A stretch of 64,000 bases of DNA from Closterium sp. Naga37s-1 (GCA_947471745.1 CANJKZ010000011.1:186001-250000); one strand, 5' to 3'. Shown: positions 14,001 through 24,327, numbered from the stretch's first letter. Numbers and translations are program-made. Notes: a model not told the origin generated them from the sequence alone.

Positions 14001-14531
14001 GAAGCCACCTCCCGCGCCCACCCCGGCACTGTTCACGGTGCGTTCTCCACCGGGCGGCAAGCTGCGGGAGAGGCGGCGGAATTTGTCCGGTTGCTGGGTT
14101 TCGGTGATGGGTTGGGGACTGTAGGGAAGGATGAGAGAAAGAGTCACGCAACGCTGCTGCCACAGGCAGTGCCAGGAGGAGATGTGAAAGTGGAAGACAG
14201 CAATTTGTGTCCGGAGGATGCTTATCGAAATGGTACCGAGTCTCACAACAACTCACTTGAGCAGGGACAAGTGGGAGACAGCAGCGCTAGGGTTTCCGGC
14301 CCATCATTGTTGACCCAGCATGTGGTTTCCGGGGAGATAGAGGCAGGTCCATCTGATGAGAATGAAGATGGTGCATCGAGATTTGGAGCGCCATCTACAA
14401 TAAGACCTTGGACTGCGATGGATGTTTCGCTGCCTGTGCATGCAGTGACAGAAATTCACGCTGAGTGTTCTCACTCAAGGGGTGTTTCTCGGGAAGGAAA
14501 GGCACTCTCAATAAGAATATCAAGGCTGTAG
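2086..14531 (+). CDS. PAO: FAD-dependent polyamine oxidase, PAO2/3/4 type, peroxisomal; 8 exons
   Basis: Flavoenzyme oxidising spermine/spermidine to aminoaldehyde, smaller polyamine and H2O2. Exons by splice site and phase: 2086-2277, 2732-2820, 3081-3194, 3693-3780, 4754-4942, 11440-11537, 11744-12761, 13869-14531, giving about 816 aa against roughly 490 in Arabidopsis PAO2-4. Seen in order: Rossmann motif [107 protein letters not shown]-terminal FAD motif [20 protein letters not shown]. It ends in SRL, a PTS1 tripeptide, as expected for this clade. Extra length is a Ser/Thr/Asn-rich insertion in exon 7 (about 11785-12160 and 12290-12440) and about 150 C-terminal residues. The first could contain an unrecognised intron (GTAGAC at 11785). 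Exons 2, 4, 5, 7 and 8 have extra partial copies in the introns; I chose the complete in-phase copy. Confidence 0.88.
2641..2665 (+). repeat. Short degenerate copy of PAO exon 2 start in intron 1
   Basis: GGTGGTGAGAGAGGCAAGG here closely matches GGTGGTGCTAGAGGCAAGG at the start of exon 2 (2733). It lacks the rest of the exon. Confidence 0.5.
2967..2990 (+). repeat. Homopolymer run of 24 C in PAO intron 2
   Basis: A continuous C run, followed by TCCTCCGCCCC, extends the polypyrimidine stretch upstream of the exon 3 acceptor at 3080. It is prone to slippage and to assembly error. Confidence 0.95.
3490..3907 (+). repeat. Tandem copies of PAO exon 4
   Basis: Copy 1 (3496-3585) has the acceptor TTTCAG and the 5' two thirds of the exon but no usable donor. 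Copy 2 (3693-3780) is complete with acceptor and GTGAGT donor and is the one used in my model. Copy 3 (3856-3902) has only the 3' end, GTGGAGCGAGTGGAG to GAGGAG, with a GTGAGT donor. Flanking intron bases are copied too. Confidence 0.85.
3930..4051. repeat. Perfect 20-bp palindrome flanked by 51-bp direct duplication
   Basis: CTTTTGAGGCGCCTCAAAAG at 3981-4000 is perfectly self-complementary. The 51 bp to its left (3930-3980) and right (4001-4051) are identical except for one or two bases, and both abut the palindrome without a gap. This is the clearest example of the junction motif found through the host genes of the window. Confidence 0.95.
4246..4720 (+). repeat. Three partial upstream copies of PAO exon 5
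   Basis: Copies begin near 4246, 4411 and 4572. Each holds GCGAGGACATGAACATGGAG followed by the LVEQ.RP segment of exon 5 (4754-4942). They carry frameshifts or early divergence; the copies near 4429 and 4582 have CACCAG acceptors like the true exon. They read as non-coding intron content. Confidence 0.8.
5050..5590 (+). repeat. Four partial downstream copies of PAO exon 5 3' end
   Basis: Copies end near 5135, 5300, 5475 and 5588, each carrying the coding stretch for [12 protein letters not shown]. The first three keep a GTGAG donor; the last runs into unrelated sequence. Together with the true exon and the upstream copies, exon 5 or parts of it occur eight times in 1.4 kb. Confidence 0.85.
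5716..11419 (+). repeat. 17-bp minisatellite, about 335 units, in PAO intron 5
   Basis: Unit CATGCCTCTCATCCCAT, with variants ending CATCTCGT or CATCCCGT or starting CATGTCTC. Long stretches show a three-unit higher-order pattern (CCCAT, CCCAT, CTCGT; 51 bp). One truncated unit sits near 10490. The array ends 20 bp before the exon 6 acceptor (TGGTTACAG at 11431-11439). Because 17 is not a multiple of 3 and no unit makes a stop, all three forward frames stay open for about 1,900 codons. That is an artefact of the repeat, not a protein. Confidence 0.97.
13313..13332. repeat. Degenerate junction palindrome (PAO intron 7, site 1)
   Basis: CCCCTGAGGTGCCTCAAAAA keeps the GAG.NN.CTCAAAA core with the central CG changed to TG. 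It lies just before an exon 7 tail copy starting near 13333. Confidence 0.65.
13403..13422. repeat. Degenerate junction palindrome (PAO intron 7, site 2)
   Basis: CGTTTTGAGGTGCCTCCAAA has an intact left arm (GTTTTGAG) and TG centre. It separates two copies of the exon-intron junction (13376-13402 and 13429-13457). Confidence 0.7.
13458..13477. repeat. Degenerate junction palindrome (PAO intron 7, site 3)
   Basis: TTTCTGAGGCTCCCCAAAAG precedes another exon 7 tail copy starting near 13479. Confidence 0.5.
13642..13722 (+). pseudogene. Frameshifted partial copy of PAO exon 8
   Basis: After a CACACAG acceptor, ATCCAGGCGCGC is followed by ACACCACATGGAGTCAGACC, matching the start of exon 8 (13869) but with a 1-bp loss that breaks the frame. 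Homology fades after about 80 bp. Confidence 0.8.
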
Positions 14532-14904
14532 ATGAGTTGCTATAGGCTGTATATCACAATTCTTCTTGTGACTAAATAACCAGTCATTATAGATTATTCT
14601 ACTTTCCCTGTAACGAACCAGTCTTAACGAGTAATCATCTGTCCCGTGCCTCTCCTCCCAAATGTCGGCTCGAATCGCATAGCACGCCAATTCTTTACTC
14701 TCCCCCGTGAGTTCCACAGCAAAAACCAGAGTCGATTTCATCCATTCGATACACCAACAGGTTGTAGTAGCATATCGCCGACTCGGCGCATTCGAACCCG
14801 TCTTTCATCATACATTTGTGTTTTCCCAGCAGCAGTCTTAGCAGCAGCTACAGGCCAGTCGATGGTTGTTGAGGTATCGGGTTTGATGGGAAGGCCTGCG
14901 ACCT
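14532..14904. other. PAO 3' flank, no gene seen
   Basis: AT-richer sequence with TAAATAACC near 14573 as a possible weak poly(A) signal. No canonical AATAAA close to the stop and no coding similarity. Confidence 0.4.
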
Positions 14905-15065
14905 CCGAGGTTCAACGTGTCAGAATCCCAGTCACTAGACCACTGGGATAAAATGGCTTGTTAAGTAGCGGGTCAGTGCGCCCATAACCCCCCAGGACAA
15001 CAGGCATGTAACCCTTCCCTAGGATCAATTGGGAATCTTCAGTGGATCTCTGACACCCCCCCGCA
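14905..15065 (-). mobile_element. tRNA-derived SINE, copy 1 (partial)
   Basis: On the minus strand this copy has TTTATCCCAGTGGTCTAGTG (A-box-like) and a decayed B-box region, preceded by a body shared with copy 2: TGTCAGAG, then CACTGAAGATYCCCRATTGA, CCTAGGGAAGGGTTA and CTTAACAAGCCATTTTATCC. Orientation and boundaries follow from alignment with copy 2. Confidence 0.65.
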
Positions 15066-15265
15066 CTGGGATGCCCGAAGTGCACACACTGGGATTCGAA
15101 CCCGAGACCTTCGCTCCGATACCATATCAGAATCCTAGTCACTAGACCACTGGGATAAAATGGCTTGTTAAGTAGCAGGTCAGTGCGCCCATAACCCCCT
15201 GGGAAGACGAGCCTATAACCCTTCCCTAGGATCAATCGGGGATCTTCAGTGGACCTCTGACACAA
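15066..15265 (-). mobile_element. tRNA-derived SINE, copy 2
   Basis: The minus strand carries a body of about 100 bp, an A-box-like TGGTCTAGTGACTAGG and, about 40 bp later, a perfect B box GGGTTCGAATCCC. This is the arrangement of an RNA polymerase III internal promoter. The head is tRNA-like but does not fold as a standard tRNA. It lies head-to-tail with copy 1, about 215 bp apart. Confidence 0.75.
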
Positions 15266-16237
15266 CGAGTAATGCTCTGACTGAACGTTCACGTCGACGA
15301 AACGCTCATAGTCACTCTACGGCAGAGCAATGAGGTCGTCACGAAACCCTCCGAGGGTTACCCACGTCGTATTCCGAAGTCTCCACTCCGAGTGCCTGAG
15401 TCCAATGTCGTCTCATGATATCATATAATGAGACAATGTCACAGGAAGGCGCTCAGTCCTCTCACACACCTCGGAGTCGCTATCGCGGCAATTGCAAAAA
15501 AGAATCAAATCGAGCGCGAAACATTGTTCAAACTGTAAAAACCGAGGGCAGCAGAGCAGACGCCGTTCGGTCGCGCTATCATAGAAACGGTTTTCACTCG
15601 GTAGTACGCTAGTTCTTCATTTCGGTCCAGCATCGCGGAAAACTCAAGCCAGAAATGCTACGAAAATGTGACATATACGCCACTTTCCAGATACGAAAAC
15701 CAAGTAGCTTTCCAGTCATGGTCAAAAGCTACACGGGCAATGTTACGTGCAAAGTATCGAAGATGTGACATTCAAGTGGACATAAAGCATCGTCCGAGTC
15801 ACGTAGATGTGACATCTCCAGCATCGAAAAGGTGACATTTTTGTCACATGTGCCACGTGGACAGCCAGCTCCCAAAAGTCTGGAAATAAATTGGCTTTTC
15901 CAAAAACCTGGGAGCGAATCAGAGCCTGCCCTGTGGACCAATCTGGTTATCCTGTTGCATTTGGAAAAATCGATGGGCATTGGTGGACCATTCAACATAC
16001 GTACAGTGTGGTACTCTCCATCATGCGGTTGCTGAACTACAGTGCAGGTTTAAATTCCCAGGCGTTCATATCGCTAATAAGGCTCAACTAATATTGATTT
16101 ATGAGACATATTTAATGATAACATACATGCAAATTCAGTCAAGACGAAATAGTACAGGGTAACTGTGCTGAAATTCTTCAAGGGCTGGTCACAAGTCGAC
16201 CACTAACTGCCCTTTGGGGCGTGCAACCCTGCAAGTA
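15266..16237. other. Non-coding stretch between SINEs and copia element E1
   Basis: No gene recognised. It holds several GATGTGACAT-type direct repeats (15760-15840) and a short inverted pair at 15832-15850 (GTGACATTTTTGTCAC). The last 5 bp (16238-16242, GAACA) are the target duplication of E1. Confidence 0.6.
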
Positions 16238-16242
16238 GAACA

Positions 16243-16373
16243 TGTCAAACTCATATGCTATAGTCTATCTAGGCTGTAGTGGGGTAGTTCATATAGGGTA
16301 CAACACTTTTAGGTTTCCTACTTGTACCCACCTGCTTGCTAGTTCAGTTATTAATTCGTTCACTATTCTGACA
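16243..16373 (+). repeat. E1 5' LTR
   Basis: 131-bp terminal repeat, TG...CA, paired with 23311-23441. It contains CTATAGTCTATCTAGGCTGT and TGGGGTAGTTCAT, shared in diverged form with the E3 LTR. Confidence 0.95.
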
Positions 16374-16383
16374 TGGTATTCTG

Positions 16384-17377
16384 AGCAGGTTCCCTAGTGG
16401 GAACGTTTTTTTAGGGCCCACCACGAATTTTTCCTGCCCTGCCCGAAGCGCGCCTCGCGCCCTGCCCGAAGCGCGCCTCGCGCCCTGCCCTAGTACGGCC
16501 CGTCGCGACCCTGCCTTTGCTGGCCCGTCGCGGCCCTGCCTTAGCCGCCCGTCGCTGGCCCGTCCCGGCCCGTCCCGGCCCGTCGCTGGCCCGTCGCTGG
16601 CCCGTCGCCACGCGTCGCGGCCCTGCCTTAGCCGCCCACTGCGGCCCTGCCCTGCCTTTCGCCGCCCGTCGCTGGCCAGTCCCGGCCCGACCCGGCCCGT
16701 CCCGGCCCGTAGCCGGCCCGTCCCGGCCCGTTGCCGCCCGTCGCCGGCCCGTCGCCGCCCGTCGCTGGCCCATCCCAGTCGCGGCCCTGCCTTCGCCGCC
16801 CGTCGCGGCCTCTGCCCTGTTGCGGCTTCTGCCCTGCAGCCGCCCTGTCGCGGCCCTGCACTGCTGCCGCCCCTGTCGCGGCCCTGTCCTGCTGCCGCCC
16901 CAGTCGCGGCCCTGCCTTAGCCGCCCGTTGCGGCCCTGCCCTACTGCCACCCCAGTCGCGGCCTCTGCCCTGTAGCCACCATGTCGCGGCCCTGCCCTAC
17001 TGCCGCCTCAGTCGCGGCTCTTCCCTGCAGCCGCCCCTGTCGCGGCCCCGCCCTACTGCCGCCCCAGTCGCGGCCCTGACCTAAACCGCCCGCTGCGGCC
17101 CTGCCCTACACCCGCCCCTGGTAAGCACCCGCGCCGCCCTGCCGCGCCGCGCCGCCTGCTGCGGCGCCGCTCCGCCTGCTGCGGCGCCGCTCCGCCAGGA
17201 ACCGAGCCGCGCCGCCCTGCCGAGCCGCGCCGCCTAGCCGAGCCGCGCCGCACTACCGAGCCGCGCCGCCCTGCCGAGCCGCGCTGCCCTTCTGCTTGCA
17301 CTGCTACTGCTGCTACTACTGCTACTGCTGCTACTGCTGCTACTGCTGCTACTGCTGCTACTACTGCTACTGCTACT
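16384..17377 (+). repeat. E1 GC-rich repetitive leader
   Basis: About 1 kb between primer-binding site and gag made of degenerate CCCGTCGCGGCCCTGCC-like repeats, then GCCGAGCCGCGCCGCCCTG repeats and a (TGCTAC)n run just before the gag ATG. No convincing coding frame; the long antisense and sense ORFs here are low-complexity. Confidence 0.85.
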
Positions 17378-17890
17378 ATGGCTAGCCCTACTGTTCTCAC
17401 CTTTGATGCTGAGGGGCGTGCGGTTGACTTTGACGTGTGGGTTGACGACCTGCAGCTCTTTCTTCAGTGTGACTCTAGGGATGGGGTATCTCTGTTTGAT
17501 CACACGTCCGATCTCTCTACTGCACCTGCTGCCAATGCTGACAGTACGGTTCGCTCGCAGTGGACCACTCGTGACGCTGTTGCTCGCCTTGCTGTTTGTA
17601 GTCACCTTCCGTCTGCTGAGCGCGCGCATTTTGGCCAGTACAAGACTGCTAAATCTTTGTACGACGCTGTCGTAGCGCGCTACTCCTCCCCTGCCACTGC
17701 TGCCCTCAGCCGCCTCATGATGCCGTACCTTTTCCCTAACCTTGCTGCCTTTGCCACAGTCGCTGACCTCCTTACCCACCTCCGCACTAGTGACACCCGC
17801 TACCGCGCTGCGCTTCCCACTGAGTTCTGTGCCAAGAACCCCCCCCCCCATATACATCACCCTTTACTACCTAGTCACCCGCCTCCCTGA
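17378..17890 (+). pseudogene. E1 gag, N-terminal capsid part
   Basis: Starts MASPTVLTFDAEGRAVDF and matches the gag of E2 closely. It includes the copia-type UBN2-like pattern LWDA/LYDAVVARYSSPATA and ends in a frameshift at a run of 11 C (17839-17849), where the normal continuation YITLYYLVTRLPD moves to another frame. Confidence 0.85.
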
Positions 17891-20888
17891 CTCCCTTGCT
17901 TCAGTCAGGGACCACTTTCTCTCCCTTTGCCCCACCGAGCTCACTGTCGACCTGCTAGAGGAGCGCCTCACTGCGGCTGAGAAGAGTATCTTAGCTGTAA
18001 GTGCTTCTCGCGGTGACCGTCGCGCCCCTTCTTTGAGGGGTGTTCCCCTGTCCCCCTTCTCCCCTCTGTTGCTTCTGCTGCTGCTGTCGACCTCGTTGGC
18101 ACTGAGGAGGTCGGGGCTGCGTCTGCTCCTAGTGGGAGGCGCCGCACCAGCAGGGGCAAGGGGGGCAAGGGTGGTGGAGGGGGCGGTGGGGGCGGCGGTG
18201 GAGGCGGTGGAGGAGGCGGAGGGGGTGGCAGTGGAGGTGGGGGTGGTGGCGGGAGTGGAGGCTTCGGTGGCGGCGGTGAGGGTGGTGGAGGCAGCGGCAG
18301 CGGCGGTGGAGGCAACGGCAGTGGTGGTGGAGGTGGCGGCGGCGGTGGTGCTGGTCGAGGTGCAGCCACGCAGAGTGGAGGCGTTGGTGGTAGCCAGCGC
18401 TAGCAGCAGCCGCGTTCCCGTGAGACCCCGTCGGCCCAGCAGCTTCGTGAGTGGTACGCTGGGCGTGGGAGGTCTGGGGGTGTTGGACCCTGCACTTACG
18501 TTCTTCGCACCAGCGGGCGTCGTGGGGAGACGTGCGGGCTGCCACACACCAGCACACCGCTGCTTCGGTCGCCTGACTGACGCCTTGCACACTTTCGCAC
18601 TTGACTCTGGTGCTTCGCGCTCTTTCTTTCGCGACAGCACCACACTCACGCTGCTCAGTCGGCCTGTCGCAGTCTCCCTGGCTGACCCCTCTGGGGGCCC
18701 AGTCCTTGCGCACTCTTCCACGGTTCTACCGTGTCCTGCGGCCCCGTCGGGCTTGCTGCCGGGACTCCACCTCCCCTCGTTCTCTACGAAATTGGTGAGT
18801 GGAGCTGACCTCCAGGACGCGTGGGTTGACCAGTTCACCCCTGGAGGTCAGCGTGTGACCCACTGCACTTGCTCTCGGACGGGCCGCCACCTGGCCACGT
18901 TCACCCGTCGGCCTGGGTCGAGTCTGTACACACTGACTACTGCGTCTCCTCCGGTTGCTGCGTCTGGTCAGGTAGCCGCGTCTGGTCAGGTGTTTTCTGC
19001 CGCGTCCAGGTTTAGTCCAGTGTTTGCCCCCTGCTCGTGTCGTCCTCTGGCACACGAGACTCTCCTTTGGCACCACCGCCTTGGTCACCCCTCCCTGCCT
19101 CGTCTTCGAGGTATGGCCTCCCGTACCCTTGTCTCTGGTCTCCCTCGGTCCCTCCCTCCCCTTCCTCCGGGGCCTGCCCCTACCTGTGTTCCTTGTGTCG
19201 AGGGCCGGCAGCGCGCCGCTCCTCACTCCTCCGAGTTCCCTCCGACAGAGGCTCCTCTGCAGACTCTTCACATGGACGTGTGGGGCCCAGCCCGCGTCCG
19301 TGGACAGGGTCACGAGCGTTACTTCTTGCTGGTTGTAGACGACTACTCGCGTTACACCACAGTCTTCCCCTTGCGCAGCAAGGGTGAGGTCCCTGAGGTG
19401 TTGATCGACTGGATCCGCGGTACCCGTCGCCAGCTCAGCGAGAGTTTCGGCTCGGACCTTCCTGTTCTGCGTCTGCACTCAGACAGAGGTGGTGAGTTTT
19501 CCTCCGACCTTCTAAGGGCCTTCTGTCGTGCGGAGGGCATCCACCAGACGTTCACGCTTCCGGCCTCCCCACAGCAAAATGGGATTGCTGAGCGCCGCAT
19601 TGGCATGGTCATGGATGTCGCTCGTACGTCCATGATCCATGCGGCTGCTCCCCACTTTCTGTGGCCGTTCGCGGTTCAGTACGCTGCGCATCAGATCAAC
19701 CTTCAGCCTCGTGTCTCCTTGCCGGAGACCACACCTACTCTGCGGTGGACGGGGAAGGTTGGTGATGCGTCTGCGTTCCGTGTCTGGGGATCTCGAGCTT
19801 TCGTCCGAGACTTGTCTGCGGACAAGCTGTCCTCCCATGCTGTTCCTTGCGTCTTCCTCGGCTTTCCCCCTGACGCGCCTGGTTGGCAGTTTTACCACCC
19901 CACCTCGCGTCGTGTTCTGTCCTCTCAGGACGTCACGTTTGATGAGTCAATGTCTTACTACCGTCTCTTTCCCTACCGCACTGCCTCTCTCCCCCCCCCG
20001 CCACTCTTCCTAGCACCAGATACTCCTCCGGTAGACCCCCTCCCCCCTCAGGGTCCTGCCCCCTCAGGTGTGTCCCAGGTAGACCCTGTCGAGCCTGTCG
20101 AGGTAGCTGTCGACTCAGGTGCTGCTAGGGGTGCTGAGCCTGCGGGTGCGGGGACTGGGGGTGTTGGGCCTGGGGTTACTGTGTCTGAGGGTGCGGAGCC
20201 TGGGGGTGCTGAACCTGAGCGTGTGGAGCCTGGGGGTGCTGAGCCTGGGGGTGCTGAGTCTGGGAGTGCTGAGCCTGGGGGTGCTAAGCCTGAGCATGCT
20301 GAGTCTGGAGGTCCTCCGAGTGTCCCGTCACGGCGGGTGCCCCTCTCTCCGCAGCAGCTTCGTGAGTGGTACACTCTGCGCTGTCGCCGTGCTGCTGGTG
20401 CTGGAGCTGCTGGAGGTGCTTCTGGGGCTGCTGGAGGTGCGTCTGGAGCTGGAGCTGCTGGAGGTGCTGCGGGAGCTGGAGCTGCTGGAGGTGCTGCTGG
20501 AGCTGGAGCTGCTGGAGGTACCGCTGGTCCAAGAGGTCCTGGTGCTGGAGGTACTGGTGCTGTTGGAGCTGCTGGAGATGCTGGAGCAGCTGGTCCCGGA
20601 GGTGCTCGTACTGGAGGTACTGGAGCTGCTGGGGCTGGTGGTGCTTCAGGAGTTGGAGCTGTAGATGCTGGAGCTGTTGCTACTGGAGGTGCTGCTGGAG
20701 CTGGAGCTGTTGGAGTTACTGGAGCTGGTGGTGCTGCGGGAGTTATAGCTGGACACCCTGGAGCTGAGGGTACTGGTGCTGTCTCTGCTGTTTCTAGAGG
20801 CGCTGCGCGGCCGCGGCCGTACTACGTTCCGCTCCTTCAGCACGTTCTTGGTCCTCCTCCTCCTTTACTGAGTCCACCGCCTGTCTAG
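17850..20888 (+). pseudogene. E1 gag C-terminus, protease and integrase, ending at a TAG
   Basis: Begins YITLYYLVTRLPDSLASVRD. A 1-bp loss near 18032 (CCCCTTCTTTGAGG against CCCCTTTCTTTGAGG in E2) shifts the Gly-rich region into Ala/Val-rich nonsense. The frame returns near the Cys/His region, but roughly 110 codons present in E2 are missing before the protease motif LDSGASRSFFRD. Integrase follows: HHRLGHPSLPRL, CVPCVEGRQ zinc-binding part, DVWGP, HSDRGGEF and GIAERRIG for the D,D,E residues. A linker of GAEPGG repeats and Gly/Ala-rich repeats ends at TAG 20886-20888, where E2 has CAG. Confidence 0.85.
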
Positions 20889-23081
20889 TCACAGTCGCAG
20901 TTACAGCCGGCCTCCCCACTGCCTGGTCCTTCTCCTTACTCTGGACCGACTAGAGGCCTTACGGAGCGTCGTGAGCCTGAGTCACGTCCTGCGTCACCTG
21001 AGTCTCGTTCTGAGTCACCTGTCCGCGCTGTTCGCACTGGTCGTCGTGTTCCGCGTCAGCATCCTCCTCCTGTCCCCGGCACTCACTCTATGACACTGCG
21101 TCCTTCCACTGCTCCACAGCGTGTCCCTCTGCCATCTCCTCCTGCGTCCTCTCTTCCTGACGGTCCGGACCCAGAGTCTGACTCCCTTCGTGCTGCTAGT
21201 CCTACTGTCATGCGCTTTCTGGCCACTGCTATCAGTGACCCTTTGTTTGAGTACACTGCTGCGTCTGCTCTCGTTGCTGAGCTTGTTGACTTTGCTGCAG
21301 CCTGTCGCCTAGACTACGCCACTAGTCTTGTTGCTGAGTCTGCGTCTGCGTTTGTGTGTCCTCCGTCCGTCGGGGGTGAGTGTGCTCTTGGTACGGACGT
21401 ACTTGAGCACAGACAGGAGGAGTTTGAGTGCTTTGCCGCTGCTGTACCTCATCTCGTGTCCATGCTGCTTGCCCCAGAGGGAGACCCGGAAGCACCAGAC
21501 ATCCCGACCCCGCGCTCTTACGCAGAGGCGATAGAGGGTCCCTACTCCTCTCAGTGGCAAGCAGCCATGGACGTCGAGATGGCTTCTTGGAAGTCCACAG
21601 GCACCTACGTCGACGAGGTTCCCCCGCCTGGGGCGAACATCGTCAGTGGCATGTGGATCTTCAGGGTGAAGCGGCCGCCGGGTTCTCCGCCTGTCTTCAA
21701 GGCGCGTTACGTTGCACGAGGCTTCAGTCAGCGACAGGGAGTTGACTTCTTCCATACCTTCTCCCCTACCCCGAAGATGACCACTCTTCGGGTGCTGCTG
21801 CACGTCGCCGCTCAGCGTGACTACGAGCTACACTCGCTTGACTTCAGCATAGCCTTCCTACAGGGCAGCCTGCACGAGGAGATATGGCTGCGCCGCCCAC
21901 CTGGCTTCACTGGGTCGTTTCCTGCTGGTACCCAGTGGAGCCTCCGGCGGCCAGTCTACGGTCTCCGCCAGGCACCCCGTGAGTGGCACGACACACTGAG
22001 GACGACTCTTGCTGCTCTTGGTTTTGCTCCTTCCACTGCTGACCTGTCGCTGTTTCTTCGCACTAACACCACTCTGTCGCCGTTCTACGTTCTCGTGTAC
22101 GTAGACGACTTGGTCTTTGCTACTGCTGACACTGAGGCACTCGCCCACGTGAAGTCCGAGCTACAGAAGAGACACATGTGCACAGACCTGGGTGAGCTGA
22201 CAAGCTATCTTGGCTTGCGGATCACCCGGGACAGAGCACAGCGCACCATTACCTTGACTCAGTCACACATGGTGCAGCAGGTCCTTCAGTGCTTCGGCTT
22301 CACGTACTCCTCGCCACAGTCCACTCCTCTACCTACCGGTCACTCGCTCTTAGCTCCACCTTCGGACGAGTCCGTAGAGCCGAGTGGCCCGTATCCAGAG
22401 CTTGTGGGCTGCCTCATGTACCTGATGACTTGCACACGACCTGACCTCGCATACCCTCTCAGCCTTCTGGCTCGCTACGTGGCTCCCGGCAGGCACCGAA
22501 AGGTGCACTGGGATGCTGCGAAGAGGGTGTTGCGATACTTGTGCAGTACATCGGGCATGGGGCTCGTGCTTGGAGGACGGGCTCGAGTTGTCCTCACTGG
22601 TCAGGCTGACGCCTCCTGGGTTGACGACTTGGCTACGCAGCGGTCGTCACAGGGTTATACCTTCAGCCTTGGCTCCGGTTCTGTCTCCTGGCGGTCTACC
22701 CGCTCTTCTTCTGTTCTCAGCTCCAGTTGTGAGGCTGAGATCTACGCTGGGGCCATGGCTGCACAGGAGCTTCGCTGGCTCACCTACCTGCTGACCGACT
22801 TGGGAGAGGCGCCTCGTTCTCCTCCAGTTCTGTACGTCGACAACAAGGCCATGCTGGCCTTGTGTCAGGAGCACAGACGGGAGCACAGAACGAAGCACAT
22901 TGCTCTGCGCTACTTCCTTGCTCGAGAGTTGCAGCAGCGTGGCCAGCTTCGTCTTGCTTACGTGGCCTCTCAGGCCAACACTGCTGATGTCTTCACCTAG
23001 GCACTTCAGCCTTGTGATCATCAGCGTTTCTGTACTGTGTTAGGCCTTGTACCTACTGTGCCTCACTTGTTGACTTCTTGA
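20889..23081 (+). pseudogene. E1 reverse transcriptase and RNase H
   Basis: Same frame as the preceding segment after TAG 20886-20888. Reverse transcriptase shows WKSTGTYVDEVPPPG, FKARYVARGFSQRQGVDF, the LHSLDFSIAFLQG region and catalytic YVDD in FYVLVYVDDLVFA. RNase H shows SCEAEIYAGAMAAQELRWL, LYVDNKAMLAL and EHRTKHIALRYF. A second in-frame TAG at 22998-23000 replaces the Lys codon of FTKAL; the residual frame ends at TGA 23079-23081. The domain itself is otherwise intact. Confidence 0.9.
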
Positions 23082-23310
23082 CTCTGCTTGTACTGTACTC
23101 TCTATACATATACGTGCATGCTTACACTTGCTAGGTTGTGTTCACTGTATTGTTTGTTTTACTTTATATAACTCTGCATGTGAACTGGCCTTGTGGCCAT
23201 TTGCTTGTGCTCAGACTGTGTGGTGACTTTGTGATCCACCCTGAGCTTGCTTTGCCTTTCTTGACTGGTCTTGTGACCTCTTGTTCTCCCCCACTTTGCC
23301 TATGGGGGTG

Positions 23311-23441
23311 TGTCAAACTTATATGCTATAGTCTATCTAGGCTGTAGTGGGGTAGTTCATGTAGGGTACAACACTTTTAGGTTTCTTGCTTGTACCCACC
23401 TGCTTGCTAGTTCAGTTATTCATTCGTTCACTATTCTGACA
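23311..23441 (+). repeat. E1 3' LTR
   Basis: 131 bp, five substitutions from the 5' LTR, ending TGACA followed by the GAACA target duplication. Confidence 0.95.
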
Positions 23442-23446
23442 GAACA

Positions 23447-24202
23447 GACAACAGAAATTACAGAAGTAACATAAGTACGGGTGCATGCAAATCAACAAAT
23501 AAACATAGAAATAACAGAAGTACAGGTGCATGCAAATTAGCACCAACAAGCATACCGCCACTTGCCGAGTAAGCTGCACATATACAGAGGATTGAAGAAT
23601 GGCATAAATCCTTTGCTGAACTGTGGCGCACCTGCGACAGGCAGGACGAGTATTACACGTTGGTGAATAGACAGCGAGACAAGCAGCAATGACATTGGAG
23701 GAGCAGAGAAACGATGTCACTTGAAAAAGATGAGAGCAGATGCGTGTGTCGACAGCAACCACAGTTGGCACAGAGCATAATGGATGAAGGGACGAGTTAG
23801 ATGCCAGCTACCTGTCACTCACCCCGTCCCTCTCCCCCACCCCTCTCGCCCACTTCATATATTGTCACTATCGTCCACTGAGGCAGTATGGGCGGCAAAA
23901 TTGTGTTGGTTGGAGTGGTTTGAGAAACTTGTAGATGATATGTAGAGGGGAATTGGAAGGTCGCGAGGGAAGAGAATCATAAGAAAACAGATTCTGGGCT
24001 AGGCGAGAGGAAGGGACTGAATTAGAAAAAAAAAAGGCATATGTCTACTTGCCATTTTAATCACCTCAGCGAGTTACCTGTGTGACTAAGAAAGCTGATG
24101 ACCGACACGACGAAAGCGTGCCACATCGCATTACCTGTAAAACGCGGGCGAGAGACAACGCGTCGAATGCATATGGTCGGCCAGAACACTGTCACGTTCA
24201 TG
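23447..24202. other. Host spacer between E1 and E2
   Basis: AT-rich non-coding DNA. A 58-60-bp motif around AACAGAAGTAC.GGTGCATGCA occurs twice at 23462-23545. No gene recognised. It ends in AATGT (24203-24207), the E2 target duplication. Confidence 0.6.
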
Positions 24203-24207
24203 AATGT

Positions 24208-24327
24208 TGTGAAGAATTAAACAGGAAATGGATCAACTAGGAAAGTGTGAGGTACAAATATAAAACCTGTGCCCCTTAGTGTCTACCCGACTACAGCCTA
24301 TATAGGCTAAGGCATATACATTTGACA
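24208..24327 (-). repeat. E2 3' LTR
   Basis: 120 bp, one mismatch to 31459-31578. Confidence 0.95.

Larger units (their letters stand above)
16243..23441 (+). mobile_element. Ty1/copia LTR retrotransposon E1, structurally complete, coding-defective
   Basis: LTRs of 131 bp (16243-16373 and 23311-23441) begin TGTCAAAC and end TGACA, and differ at five positions. GAACA at 16238-16242 and 23442-23446 is a perfect 5-bp target duplication. A primer-binding site starting TGGTAT (16374) resembles the initiator-Met tRNA complement with a small insertion. Domain order gag, protease, integrase, reverse transcriptase, RNase H defines copia. The polypurine tract is the short TATGGGGGTG before the 3' LTR. 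Coding is broken by a frameshift in gag, an internal loss before the protease and two TAG codons. Confidence 0.95.

Noticed and set aside
17839..17849. Programmed frameshift site in copia gag
   Set aside because: Run length differs between copies (11 and 12) and other frameshifts and stops are present in the same elements, so mutation or sequencing error is simpler.
18129..18838. Ser/Thr- and Pro-rich antisense ORFs opposite gag
   Set aside because: Shadows of the Gly-rich gag region of E1.
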